A stretch of 38,204 nucleotides of DNA, from NCBI GenBank assembly GCA_902806075.1, contig CADCVG010000044.1, forward strand, positions 1 through 38,204, in the 5' to 3' direction. Below the pieces are notes generated by a model. It saw only the letters and a program-made list of their open reading frames with translations. It had not been told where the DNA came from and did no database searches. This document shows positions 24,010 to 31,615 of the stretch, piece by piece. Position 1 is the first letter of the stretch, and each line of letters starts with the position of its first letter. A program made the position numbers and the translations under genes. This DNA is from an uncultured Rubrobacteraceae bacterium. Lineage in GTDB: Bacteria; Actinomycetota; Rubrobacteria; Rubrobacterales; Rubrobacteraceae.

Positions 24010-24019
24010 AAACCGCTCT

Positions 24020-24256
24020 CTACGCCGGGGCCTGTTCCTCGGGCTCCCCGGAGAGCCCCCCGCGCTCCCACAGCCACCGCTCTATAGTGCTCCTGCGCCA
24101 GCCGAAGAAGCGCCTCCCTATAACCGCGTCCGGCTCCGGAATGCGGCCGAGGTCCCAGGCCCGGATCGAGACGTAGCTCGGGAACGTCCGCGTGCTCATC
24201 ACCCCACGCTCCTCCAGTATCCGCCCCACCTCGCCGCTCGAAAGAAACTCTTCCAT
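24020..24256 (-). CDS. Small helix-turn-helix (excisionase/AlpA-like) protein
   Basis: About 78 residues. MEEFLSSGEVGRILEERGVM, then SIRAWDLGRIPEPDAVIGRR and RRSTIERWLWERGG follow the layout of MerR/excisionase-type HTH_17 proteins (winged-helix DNA binders that use a strand-loop plus WLWERGG-type end). The longest ORF begins at TTG 24292, but TTGTCA and GATACT (15-bp spacer) lie in that extra stretch and point to ATG 24256, 9 nt after the -10. It converges on the ComEC-like gene (10 bp apart) and is divergent from ssb. It may regulate the cluster or be a relic of a phage-like element. Confidence 0.7.
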   Translation of the reverse strand: MEEFLSSGEVGRILEERGVMSTRTFPSYVSIRAWDLGRIPEPDAVIGRRFFGWRRSTIERWLWERGGLSGEPEEQAPA

Positions 24257-24265
24257 GCGATGGAC

Positions 24266-24292
24266 AGTATCATCATCCCAAAAACCTGACAA
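24266..24292 (-). promoter_or_regulatory. Candidate promoter of the HTH gene
   Basis: On the minus strand: TTGTCA (-35, 24292-24287), 15-bp spacer, GATACT (-10, 24271-24266), then 9 nt to ATG 24256. The spacer is 2 bp short of ideal. Confidence 0.45.
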
Positions 24293-24311
24293 CTTTTTAC
24301 GACCTAGGTAC

Positions 24312-24340
24312 TTGGAGAAGCTGGAACGTTTCTGTAGACT
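24312..24340 (+). promoter_or_regulatory. Candidate promoter of ssb
   Basis: TTGGAG (24312-24317), 17-bp spacer, TAGACT (24335-24340). A leader of about 25 nt with AAGGAGGAG then leads to ATG 24374. Confidence 0.5.
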
Positions 24341-24373
24341 GGTTTCAGTAGATCCAGAGAAGGAGGAGACGCA

Positions 24374-24814
24374 ATGGTCAGCTTCAACCGGGTGGTGCTC
24401 GCGGGCAACCTCACCAGGGACCCCGAGCTAAGGTTTACGGGGAACGGCATACCGGTCTGCGACTTCGGGCTCGCGGTGAACCGGGTGCGCTCCAAGAGCG
24501 AAGAGGTAGACTTCTTCGACATTACGGCGTGGCGCGAGCTCGGCGAGACCATCGCCAACTACAAGAAGAAGGGCGACCCGATCCTCGTCGAGGGCAAGCT
24601 TCAGTACCGTACCTGGGAGGCCCAGGACGGCTCCAAGCGCAGCAAGGTCGACGTAGTGGCCGACAACGTCCAGTTCCTCGGACGCGCAGGCGACGCCGAA
24701 GGTGGCGCAACCCCCGGCGGGGGTGGTCAGGGCCGCGGACGCGGCAACACCCGCCAGTCTCCCAGGAACGACGTGGACCTCAACGAAGAGGATTTCGACG
24801 ATATACCTTTCTAG
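24374..24814 (+). CDS. ssb: Single-stranded DNA-binding protein
   Basis: A 146-residue SSB. The OB fold (about residues 1-105) starts MVSFNRVVLAGNLTRDPELR and contains FDITAWRELGETIANYKKKG and VEGKLQYRTWE. A Gly/Gln/Arg-rich linker and an acidic tip ending DFDDIPF follow; the tip is the docking site for replication and repair partners. It coats ssDNA at forks and recombination sites. The ribosome site AAGGAGGAG is very strong. It is not next to rpsF/rpsR, the usual place of the chromosomal ssb, so it could be a second copy tied to this recombination block. An HNH endonuclease gene begins 20 bp after its stop. Confidence 0.96.
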   Translation: MVSFNRVVLAGNLTRDPELRFTGNGIPVCDFGLAVNRVRSKSEEVDFFDITAWRELGETIANYKKKGDPILVEGKLQYRTWEAQDGSKRSKVDVVADNVQFLGRAGDAEGGATPGGGGQGRGRGNTRQSPRNDVDLNEEDFDDIPF

Positions 24815-24834
24815 TAGTAGGAAAAATCACATAA

Positions 24835-25347
24835 ATGAAGTGGTGCATTGACTGCGGGGAGTTGAAACCTCTAAGCGAATACTATAAGCATCCGCGCATG
24901 GCTGACGGGCACCTCAACTCTTGTAAAGAGTGCAGGAAGGCGTACCAGAGTAGCCGCCCATACGCCAAAGAGTACGAGCGTCAGCGTAATCAAATGGAGA
25001 AGCGGAAAGCGTTCCACGCCGCCAACCTGAAGCGTTGGCGGCGGGAGAACCCTCAAAAACTAGCCGTACAACTGGCCCGGCGCAGAGCCCGAAAGTCGAA
25101 TGCTGAGGGTGACTTTACGGTCGAGGAGTTTGAGGATCTCTGTAAGGAGTACGGTAACGTGTGTTTGCGCTGCGGTGATAAAGATGTCCTGCTGACGCCG
25201 GATCACGTTGTGCCTCTGTCTTTGGGAGGCAGCAACCGCATAGCGAACATCCAACCTCTGTGCGGCAAGTGCAACTCCTGGAAGAACATCAAGGTGGTGG
25301 ATTATCGTCACGGCGTGGTTCCGCTGGAGGCAACCTTAACGACTTGA
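24835..25347 (+). CDS. Free-standing HNH endonuclease (homing-type)
   Basis: A 170-residue protein. The N-terminus has a zinc-ribbon-like set, CIDC (4-7) and CKEC (30-33), with SEYYKHPRMADGHLNSC between, typical of phage-type HNH endonucleases. A basic middle segment (about 50-95) follows, then the HNH core: CLRCGDKDVLLTPDHVVPLS, GGSNRIANIQPLCGKCNSWK, with the Asp-His, Asn and zinc cysteines. It starts at ATG 24835, 20 bp after ssb, with no clear Shine-Dalgarno site. Its base use is poorer in G+C than its neighbours, consistent with recent arrival. No intron boundary was found in ssb, so it is free-standing. Confidence 0.88.
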   Translation: MKWCIDCGELKPLSEYYKHPRMADGHLNSCKECRKAYQSSRPYAKEYERQRNQMEKRKAFHAANLKRWRRENPQKLAVQLARRRARKSNAEGDFTVEEFEDLCKEYGNVCLRCGDKDVLLTPDHVVPLSLGGSNRIANIQPLCGKCNSWKNIKVVDYRHGVVPLEATLTT

Positions 25348-25354
25348 AAGGTCT

Positions 25355-25395
25355 CCGCCCCTGCGCCTGAGTAAGGTGGTGGTGCGCGGGGGCGG
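25355..25395 (+). terminator. Strong hairpin after the HNH gene (possible terminator)
   Basis: Arms CCGCCCCTGCGC (25355-25366) and GCGCGGGGGCGG (25384-25395) give a 12-bp stem with one T-G pair and a 17-nt loop. It starts 8 nt after the HNH stop. No T-tract follows on the plus strand, so a terminator is only one reading. Confidence 0.5.
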
Positions 25396-25764
25396 AATAT
25401 CGACCACCCAGAACGCGCGTAAAGAGAACCTTAAAAAATTCTAAAATCGCAATATTTGATACACGCATATCGTGTATACACTGGATATTGTGCGGATCGG
25501 ATCTATATTCTGGGCAAATCTGAAGAAATTTCTCCGTTTTCTGTTCCAAAGCCTTTACAAAGTGTGACGAGCGCGGTATATTCTCGCTGTCGGTTGGTGC
25601 GAACCAAATCGACACACAATTAAAGAGTCCGGGGCGTTACTCCTCCTTTCCCTTTCCCCACCTATCACCCCTAAGTACGTTCCGGGCTCTTCCTTTTTTC
25701 CTTTTCCAGGCAGTCAATAAGGTTGTATGCGGGGCAGCGGGTAGGTAGTGTACGGATCCTCCTT
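25396..25764. other. AT-rich non-coding stretch
   Basis: About 370 bp with no gene I can support. Roughly 25400-25620 is visibly low in G+C for this genome. It holds the inverted repeat ATACACG-CATAT-CGTGTAT at 25459-25477, operator-like in form. A 108-codon minus-strand frame here lacks a ribosome site and family resemblance. Confidence 0.6.
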
Positions 25765-25767
25765 GAT

Positions 25768-25801
25768 AAAGAGAAACGGCTCCCGGCATTAGACGGAAGC
25801 C
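25768..25801 (-). terminator. Rho-independent terminator of rex
   Basis: On the minus strand GGCTTCCG - TCTAATGC - CGGGAGCC forms an 8-bp stem (one G-T pair) followed by GTTTCTCTTT. It lies 25 bp beyond the rex stop. Confidence 0.75.
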
Positions 25802-25825
25802 GCAAGACGGTTGCTGGTTACTACC

Positions 25826-26467
25826 TTACGAGGCGGCTTCTCCGCCGACCTGGGTGAGGTAGTAGAGGGTGTGCATCAGTTGGGCGGTTGGGTCTATGCG
25901 GTGTACATCGACCTCGTAGGGGACATGGAGGAGGACGTCTGTGTAGTTGAGTACGACCCGGATGCCGGAGTCGACCATCAGTTCGGCTACAGCCTGGGCA
26001 GAGGAGGAGGGGGTGGCGATGATGCCGATGATCTCGTCTGCCTCCGCGACGCTCTTCTTGAGCTCGTCTATGTGCTTGACGACGATGTTGCCGACGGTTC
26101 GTCCGATCTTCTGCGGGTCGTTGTCGAAGACGTCGTGGATAACGAACCCGCGCTTGGGCAGGATCGTGCTGCTCGCGATGGCGCTTCCGAGGTTACCCGC
26201 GCCTACGAGCGCGATGTTGTAAGTCTGCCTCAGGCCCAGGATGCTTCGCACCGCCTCGACCAGGTCGTAGGCCTGATAGCCCACGCCTCGGGTGCCGGAG
26301 AACCCGATCGCGTTCAAGTCTCGCCGAACCTGCACCGGGTTGATCCCCGTGAAGTCCCCGAGCTCCTTGCTCGAGACCGCGTCTCGCCCCTCCTCTATGA
26401 GCTGCTGCGTGGTCCTCAAATACTTGGTCAATCTGTTTGTCAAACCCGGTTGTAGCGTGGCTCGCAC
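25826..26467 (-). CDS. rex: Redox-sensing transcriptional repressor Rex
   Basis: A 213-residue Rex. The N-terminal winged helix (about 1-80) includes VSSKELGDFTGINPVQVRRD and LNAIGFSGTRGVGY. The Rossmann domain starts NIALVGAGNLGSAI (Gly89-Gly94 loop) and binds NADH; the C-terminal helix is domain-swapped in the family. Rex leaves DNA when NADH/NAD+ is high and controls respiration and fermentation genes. Start GTG 26467 with AAGGAAAG just upstream. A TACAAT -10-like element lies at 26522-26517. No clear Rex-operated gene is next to it, and I found no convincing Rex operator in its own upstream region. Confidence 0.96.
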   Translation of the reverse strand: MRATLQPGLTNRLTKYLRTTQQLIEEGRDAVSSKELGDFTGINPVQVRRDLNAIGFSGTRGVGYQAYDLVEAVRSILGLRQTYNIALVGAGNLGSAIASSTILPKRGFVIHDVFDNDPQKIGRTVGNIVVKHIDELKKSVAEADEIIGIIATPSSSAQAVAELMVDSGIRVVLNYTDVLLHVPYEVDVHRIDPTAQLMHTLYYLTQVGGEAAS

Positions 26468-26516
26468 CTTTCCTTAGGCTCCTTTTGTAGGTCCGTTTGC
26501 CGGTTAGCTGTGCGGT

Positions 26517-26522
26517 ATTGTA
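26517..26522 (-). promoter_or_regulatory. Possible -10 element of rex
   Basis: TACAAT on the minus strand (context TTGTTACAATACC), 49 nt before GTG 26467. The upstream 60 bp are A/T-rich; no clear -35. Confidence 0.4.
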
Positions 26523-26679
26523 ACAAAAAGAGACGCTCTTGCCATAAAAATGCTCTTAACAAGTAAAAAAACTTCTAGCAAGTCAGATTACAGCGGCAAC
26601 GGTGTACCGGACGGAGCTACGATGGGGCGGAGTTCGGTGCCGGAGCTTCCATACGGCGGTTTGCTGTTGTTCGGGGACC

Positions 26680-27067
26680 TGCCCGAACTCTACGGCGTAG
26701 ACTGCTGGTCCTTGGGGGACTCGCCCTGATCCTGGCTGCCCTCAAGCGGCACCCTGGCTGGAGGATTGTCGTCCGCGACGCTTCCGGCAGGATAAAGGGC
26801 TATTTCGTCCGCAGCGTCTCGGAGACAGGAATCCGCATCGGCCCCTTCATGGCCTCAGCAGAGCCAGAGGTCGCCCGCGTCCTGCCTACCCGGCGTCAAC
26901 GGTAACGCTTCCGTCGAGGTCTCCGTCCCCAATAGTGGCAGGCCCACACCATCCTCGAAGAGTTCGGCTTTACCAGCCGGGTAGAACGCCTCCGTATGGA
27001 GCTAGGCGAAGCACCCGACGCGAAGAGTCTGAAAATATACGGTACCGTCCCGTACCTGGCTACTTGA
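26680..27067 (+). pseudogene. Decayed GNAT acetyltransferase
   Basis: Plus-strand pieces in different frames read like one GNAT N-acetyltransferase with its C-terminal extension: PELYGVDCWSLGDSP; after a shift GWRIVVRDASGRIKGYFVR and SETGIRIGPFMASAEPEVAR, ending in TAA; in another frame NASVEVSVPNSG; and finally HTILEEFGFTSRVERLRMEL to IYGTVPYLAT with TGA at 27065-27067. The N-S-G-x-A-H/LEE-FGF end is typical. The frame breaks and missing front make it dead. The gap 26523-26679 upstream contains nothing I can name. Confidence 0.7.
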
Positions 27068-27127
27068 AGGTGGCTAGAGTGGGTTGTGAACTGCCTTCGG
27101 TCGAATAGGCCGGCGAGCCGACCGGGC

Positions 27128-28771
27128 CTAAAGCAGCGTCTCTACGAAGTACGCGGGGTTCAGTTCCTCTCCGGTGGCCCGAAGTACGGTGGTACGCCAG
27201 TCATCGCGTGCGCCGGGGCCGAAGAAGGCCTCCTGAAGGTAACGGCCGGAGAGCTCGTGCTCATAGAGCGGCCCCTCGACTACGTTCTTCTCGATGTAGC
27301 GACGTAGTTGAGCGGCGGTGAGGTGGCCCAGGACGTAGTTGTGATAGTAGACGGGGGCGAGGGCGACGTGCAGCTTGGCGGCCCAGTCGGGCTCGTCGCG
27401 CTCTGGTGGACGGTTCACGAGCTGTATCTCCTCTACGAGGTCCCACCACAGGGAGTTGAGATCTACACGATCCGGGTCTTCGTAGAGGGCTTTCTCGAAA
27501 CGATACATCACGAGCGCCCATCGAACGAAGACGAGCTTGTCAGCGCGGCTGCTATACAGGAGACGTTCGCGTTCCCTCTCCAGGTCTTCCTCGGGGACGT
27601 CCGCGAAGCGGGAGATCCAACCTGGGTCGTCGGCGAGGCTGCCCATCATGAGCGCGATAGCCTCAGTCGAGCTCGTGTGGGCCACGGAACGCAGCAGGTA
27701 CGGCAAGGAAGGATTGATGTACTTGTCGTAGACGGCGTGGCCGAACTCGTGGAGCATCGTATCCATCCAGTAAGAGTCCGGTCGGACGTTGGCGAGCACC
27801 CGCACATCGTAGGGGTAGTCGCGCCCTATCCCTATGCAGAAGGCGTGCTGGTCCTTGCCGGCCCGCTCGTACAGGTCGCTCCGGGCTAAAACGTCCCTCA
27901 CCTCCAGTCCCATGCTGTCGTAGGTCTTACGGGTTAGGGCTTTGAGGTCCTTGTCCCGGAAGTAACTGTCCACGTCCAACTCGGCCTCCGCACCCTCTCC
28001 CGAATCCGAGAGCGGAAGCGCGGCCGCCTCGTGTTTGCAGGACTGGAAGAATGGGTCGGAGAGATGCCACGGCATGACGGTCTCGATGCCGAACCTGCTC
28101 TTCAGGCCGGCGTCCAGGCGTGTCTTGAGCTTGCGGAAGGGCTCGTCGGTGGCGGACTGGAGGTCATCCATGAGGCGGTCGAGCTCGTTAGCGTCCATCT
28201 CCTGAAGGTTGAGCGAGCGGACGTAGTGGTTCTCGAAGCCCATCTGCCGCGCGAGACGGTTGCGGAGGCGGGCAAGCTCGCGCACGAGGCCCTCGACTTT
28301 ACGTCCTACGCTCTTCGATGCCTCCCAAGCCTCACGGCGCAGGGCCGAATCATCGGAGTTGTGTAGGATCCCGCGCAGCTCGTTCTCGCTTGTCTCTTTA
28401 TCCTCGACCACGCCGCGATGGTTCCCGTAGATCGCGTTCGCCTCGGCCTCGAGCTCTTCGATACGCCGGAGCGTCTCCTCGTCCCCCTGCCGCCCGGCGA
28501 AGGTCTTGTAGAGCACCTCGACCTGGCGCTGCAGGAGCGAGCTCTCCAGGGACTCGCGCTCTTCGTACCAGCCCTTCACCAACTCGTACTCGTCCCTGTC
28601 GGCGAAGAGCCGGTTGTACTCCATCCCGATACGGACCAACTCTCTCTGTGCCTCCTCCGTCCCGGTGGTCGCAAGTATCCACCACGCCTCGCTCGACGCC
28701 TTCTCGGCCGGGGCGAGGCGTTCCTCGAAGGAGGCTATGAAGCTCTGTATCTCGTTGGGAGAGGGCGTCAC
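27128..28771 (-). CDS. M2 family zinc metallopeptidase (peptidyl-dipeptidase A-like)
   Basis: A 547-residue gluzincin. The N-terminal ASSEAWWILATTGTEEAQ and the later REAWEASKSVG are marks of bacterial M2 (ACE-like) peptidases. The zinc site is HEFGH at residues 341-345 (His341, Glu342, His345) with third ligand Glu370 in HTSSTEAIA, the expected distance. No signal peptide is seen, so it is probably cytoplasmic; it would release dipeptides from peptide C-termini. The family differs from M3 oligopeptidases, which share HEFGH. GTG 28771 is 19 bp after the DnaJ-like stop, without a clear ribosome site. Confidence 0.9.
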   Translation of the reverse strand: MTPSPNEIQSFIASFEERLAPAEKASSEAWWILATTGTEEAQRELVRIGMEYNRLFADRDEYELVKGWYEERESLESSLLQRQVEVLYKTFAGRQGDEETLRRIEELEAEANAIYGNHRGVVEDKETSENELRGILHNSDDSALRREAWEASKSVGRKVEGLVRELARLRNRLARQMGFENHYVRSLNLQEMDANELDRLMDDLQSATDEPFRKLKTRLDAGLKSRFGIETVMPWHLSDPFFQSCKHEAAALPLSDSGEGAEAELDVDSYFRDKDLKALTRKTYDSMGLEVRDVLARSDLYERAGKDQHAFCIGIGRDYPYDVRVLANVRPDSYWMDTMLHEFGHAVYDKYINPSLPYLLRSVAHTSSTEAIALMMGSLADDPGWISRFADVPEEDLERERERLLYSSRADKLVFVRWALVMYRFEKALYEDPDRVDLNSLWWDLVEEIQLVNRPPERDEPDWAAKLHVALAPVYYHNYVLGHLTAAQLRRYIEKNVVEGPLYEHELSGRYLQEAFFGPGARDDWRTTVLRATGEELNPAYFVETLL

Positions 28772-28790
28772 GGAGTGCTTTGGTGGAGCG

Positions 28791-29609
28791 TCAACGGCGG
28801 CCGCGGGCTGCTTCGTTACGGCGGTTACCCAGATAGATCACGACGAGCAGCAGCACGATGCCGAGGGTGGCAAATTGCAATGATCCTTCCGGTCCGCCCG
28901 AGCCTCCAACTACGAGCGCGGCCACGAAGACGAGCGCGAGACCGACCCACCCGGCTGCCCTGTAGGCGAAGTATGCTGCCAGGAGCCCGGCCAATATGTA
29001 GAGGATCGGCATTAACGGCGCCAGCGCGGGCGCCCAGAGGGCGGCGAAGCCCGGCGGTATAGGCGCGGTCGCCCACAGCCCGATCTGGCCTACCACCAGG
29101 AACGCCACGAGCGCTCCGAAGAAGCTAAACGCGCCCGTCTTCCAGTTGACGGGCTCCGGGTCGAAGTCTTGCGGTTCATACCAGCGTGCCTCGCGCCGCG
29201 CCTCGCGCCGTGGCGCGCGGTTACGGCCGCGGCCCCCGGGGTCGGGGGTCTCTTCTTTGCGGAACCTGTTGCGCAGGCGCTCCCCAAGACCCGGGCCGCT
29301 ACTCTCGCGAGCCTCGCGCTCGCGGCGCTTGGAAGAGACTTCGTCGTCGAGCGAGCCGAAGTCCAGGTTCAGGCTGGCGAGCTGGTCAGCGGCGTGGGCA
29401 AGGTCCAGGGCCTCGTCGTGCTGGCGGCGGCGGTTCGGGTCGGAGAGCACGGCGTTCGCCTCCTGCAAACGGCTGAACTCGACCTCGCTGCCACCAGCGT
29501 GGTCCGGGTGCCTCTCTTTGGCCAGGTTGCGGTAGGCGTTCTTAATCTCCGATTGTGAGGCGTTGCGCGGGACGCCGAGCACCTCATAGTAGTTGATCCG
29601 GTCCACCAT
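28791..29609 (-). CDS. DnaJ-domain membrane protein
   Basis: A 272-residue protein. The J domain is at about 6-65: YYEVLGVPRNASQSEIKNAY and the HPD motif at residues 34-36, which stimulates DnaK. A charged Arg/Glu-rich linker (about 80-150) follows. The C-terminal half has about four hydrophobic helices from about 158 to 262, ending in a basic tail. It lacks the Gly/Phe and zinc-finger parts of true DnaJ, so it is a type III J protein that recruits Hsp70 at the membrane; its client is unknown. It lies between queG (7 bp) and the M2 peptidase (19 bp), likely one operon. Confidence 0.9.
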   Translation of the reverse strand: MVDRINYYEVLGVPRNASQSEIKNAYRNLAKERHPDHAGGSEVEFSRLQEANAVLSDPNRRRQHDEALDLAHAADQLASLNLDFGSLDDEVSSKRREREARESSGPGLGERLRNRFRKEETPDPGGRGRNRAPRREARREARWYEPQDFDPEPVNWKTGAFSFFGALVAFLVVGQIGLWATAPIPPGFAALWAPALAPLMPILYILAGLLAAYFAYRAAGWVGLALVFVAALVVGGSGGPEGSLQFATLGIVLLLVVIYLGNRRNEAARGRR

Positions 29610-29616
29610 AGTCCTT

Positions 29617-30807
29617 CTATTCTAACCCATCGGAGCGCCCCTGGAGACCTTCCAGGGCGGCCTCGATCTCTACCAGGCACCCCTCGTCGGGCTCCCTCTC
29701 CAACGCCTCCCGTAGTGCCGTTGCGGACTCCGCATCCCCGATCTCCCCGAGCGCCCAGGCCGCGTGCCCCCGCACGAGCGGTGATTCGTCCTCATGCAGA
29801 CACCCGACCAGCGTCGGCACCGCATCTACGAGCCTGAGGTTCCCGGCGGCGACGCAGCAGTTGCGTAATAGCCCCGCCCGTCCGGGACGGGTGAGAGGCG
29901 TGCCCTCGAAGCGCTTCTCGAACTCCTGTTCTGTCCGGATACCTAGCACCTCTTCTATCTCCAGGTACGGACCGGCACCCGTCCCTGCGGAGAACTCCGG
30001 CCAGCGGCTCATGGTGGCCTTGCGCTTGTTGTACGGGCAGACCTCCTGGCATACGTCGCAGCCGAATGCCCAGTCGTTTACAGCGTGGCGCAGTTCGCGC
30101 GGGATTTCGCCCTTGTTCTCGATGGTCAGGTACGAGATGCATAGCCTCGCGTCGACCACGCCGGGGGCCTTTATCGCGCCGGTCGGGCAGGAGGCCATGC
30201 AACGGGTACACTTGCCGCAGGTACCCGTACCGTGGACGTCCGGCTCCAGTTCGAGGTCCAGGATCAGGTCCGCTATAAAGAAGTACGAACCGATGTTACC
30301 GTTTATCAGACAGGAGTTGCGACCGAAGAACCCCAACCCCGCGTGCTGGGCCGCCGACCTCTCGAGAAGCGGTACCGCGTCCGTGAAGGCGCGCGCTTTG
30401 ATCTTCACGCCCAGCGCCTCCTCCAACTCCGCCCTCAAGGAGCGCAGCCGCTCCTTTATGACGATGTGGTAATCCTTCCCCCATGCGTACCGGGCGACCC
30501 TGCCCCCGCCCCCGTCGTTCTCGGGGTGATCCCCCGGATAGTACGAGACGCCTAAAGAGACCACGCTCCGGGCGCTCTTCTGCAGCCTCTTTGGCTCGGA
30601 GAGGAGCTCCGCCGGACGGTGCATGTAACCCATGTCGGCGGCCATCCCGGCCTCCTGCCACTCCTTCAGGCGCTCGCCACCCTCAGCCAGAGGCTCCGCA
30701 CCCGTCACACCGACGAGGTCGAAGCCCTTCTCGCGCGCCTTCTCCTCCAGGATGCGCCTCGCCTCGCGTGGACCCAACGCACTCTTCTGTTCTTCTCGAA
30801 CGCTCAT
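29617..30807 (-). CDS. queG: Epoxyqueuosine reductase QueG
   Basis: A 396-residue QueG, which reduces epoxyqueuosine to queuosine at tRNA position 34 using cobalamin and two [4Fe-4S] clusters. Visible: the TDAVPLLER segment with catalytic Asp143; first cluster CGKCTRCMASCPTGAI (Cys197, 200, 203, 207); second cluster Cys223, Cys250, Cys253 and Cys257 (CDVCQEVCPYNKRK). After that comes a HEAT-like tail (about 310-390, AVPTLVGCLHEDESPLVRGH), present in many QueG proteins. The ATG at 30807 has TACAAT (30823-30818) 10 nt before it and no clear ribosome site, suggesting a very short leader. Confidence 0.95.
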   Translation of the reverse strand: MSVREEQKSALGPREARRILEEKAREKGFDLVGVTGAEPLAEGGERLKEWQEAGMAADMGYMHRPAELLSEPKRLQKSARSVVSLGVSYYPGDHPENDGGGGRVARYAWGKDYHIVIKERLRSLRAELEEALGVKIKARAFTDAVPLLERSAAQHAGLGFFGRNSCLINGNIGSYFFIADLILDLELEPDVHGTGTCGKCTRCMASCPTGAIKAPGVVDARLCISYLTIENKGEIPRELRHAVNDWAFGCDVCQEVCPYNKRKATMSRWPEFSAGTGAGPYLEIEEVLGIRTEQEFEKRFEGTPLTRPGRAGLLRNCCVAAGNLRLVDAVPTLVGCLHEDESPLVRGHAAWALGEIGDAESATALREALEREPDEGCLVEIEAALEGLQGRSDGLE

Positions 30808-30901
30808 TAGTTAGCCGATTGTAACCGGCCACGGGCACGAACGACGCCGGCAGCCCTTTCCGCCGCCTCGAAGGTTCAAAGAAGAGTAAAATGCTATAAG
30901 G

Positions 30902-31342
30902 ATGGATAGGGGAGAAGAGATACAAGACATCCTGCAGTTGCAGGACGAGCTCATACGTTATCGAGCGATGTGGGACGTAAAGCCGTGGCTGGGGCTGGAC
31001 ATGTCCACCCCGCAGTTCAAGGCGCTGATCCTGATCTACGAGGAGGAGGGAGTCCGGATGCGCGAGTTGGCGCGGCGCCTGGGCGGCTCGTTCTCGAACG
31101 CCACGGTCCTGGTGGACCGGCTGGTAGACCGGGGTCTCGTCGAGCGCATGGCCGATTCCCAGGACCGCAGGGTCGTGCTGGTCCGGGCTACGAACAATGG
31201 CCAGCGCCTCGTCGAGCAGCTCATCACCTCCTGGCGGTCTCTCTCGCCTTCACTCCTGAAGGCCCTGGAGCCTGGCGACCTCACCAAGGTCAGCGAGGCG
31301 CTCCGCGTGCTTGTGAAGGCAGCCCAGAGCAACAATCGGTAG
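30902..31342 (+). CDS. MarR-family transcriptional regulator
   Basis: A 146-residue winged-helix regulator. Helix 1 is IQDILQLQDELIRYRAM; the DNA-binding part is VRMRELARRLGGSFSNATVL with VDRLVDRGLVERMADSQDRR as the wing (Asp-Arg-Arg motif). It should bind DNA as a dimer and respond to a small ligand, not known here. The ATG at 30902 has TAAAAT at 30887-30892, 9 nt upstream, and little room for a ribosome site, so it may be almost leaderless. It is divergent from queG and may regulate the aldehyde dehydrogenase 273 bp downstream; that is inference. Confidence 0.9.
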   Translation: MDRGEEIQDILQLQDELIRYRAMWDVKPWLGLDMSTPQFKALILIYEEEGVRMRELARRLGGSFSNATVLVDRLVDRGLVERMADSQDRRVVLVRATNNGQRLVEQLITSWRSLSPSLLKALEPGDLTKVSEALRVLVKAAQSNNR

Positions 31343-31490
31343 AGGACAACAACCTCGCTACGGGGTTCGGAGCACTATAGAGGCTCGCGCAACCCTTTCG
31401 GCTCCTCGGGGCTGATCCGGAGGGACGATGAGCCTGCGCCCCGGAAGCTCTCCTCGATCGGCGGTTCGGTTCAGGAGACGGGAGCGCGGG

Positions 31491-31496
31491 TATAAT
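31491..31496 (+). promoter_or_regulatory. Consensus -10 element upstream of the aldehyde dehydrogenase
   Basis: TATAAT lies 119 nt before ATG 31616. No good -35 hexamer. The rest of the 273-bp gap holds no gene I can see. Confidence 0.5.
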
Positions 31497-31615
31497 TCAG
31501 GCATATTGGGAGAGGAACGATCGGAGAAGGGCTACGGCCGTGTTCGGAGAGGGAGCAACTCTCTCGTTGAGGTTGCGGTACCTGGTAGAACTTCCGGAAT
31601 AGAGAGGTTAGCGAC

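Noticed and set aside
24374-25347. Group I intron carrying the HNH gene inside ssb
   Set aside because: ssb is complete, with its DDIPF end and stop before the HNH gene, so there is no downstream exon.
25289-25615. 108-codon minus-strand frame in the AT-rich patch after the HNH gene
   Set aside because: No ribosome site, overlaps the HNH gene antisense, and the sequence resembles no family I know; likely chance in low-GC DNA.
26540-26580. Possible Rex operator upstream of rex (TTGTTA ... TGGCAA)
   Set aside because: Half-sites are too far apart (24 bp in total) and poorly matched to the 18-bp operator consensus.
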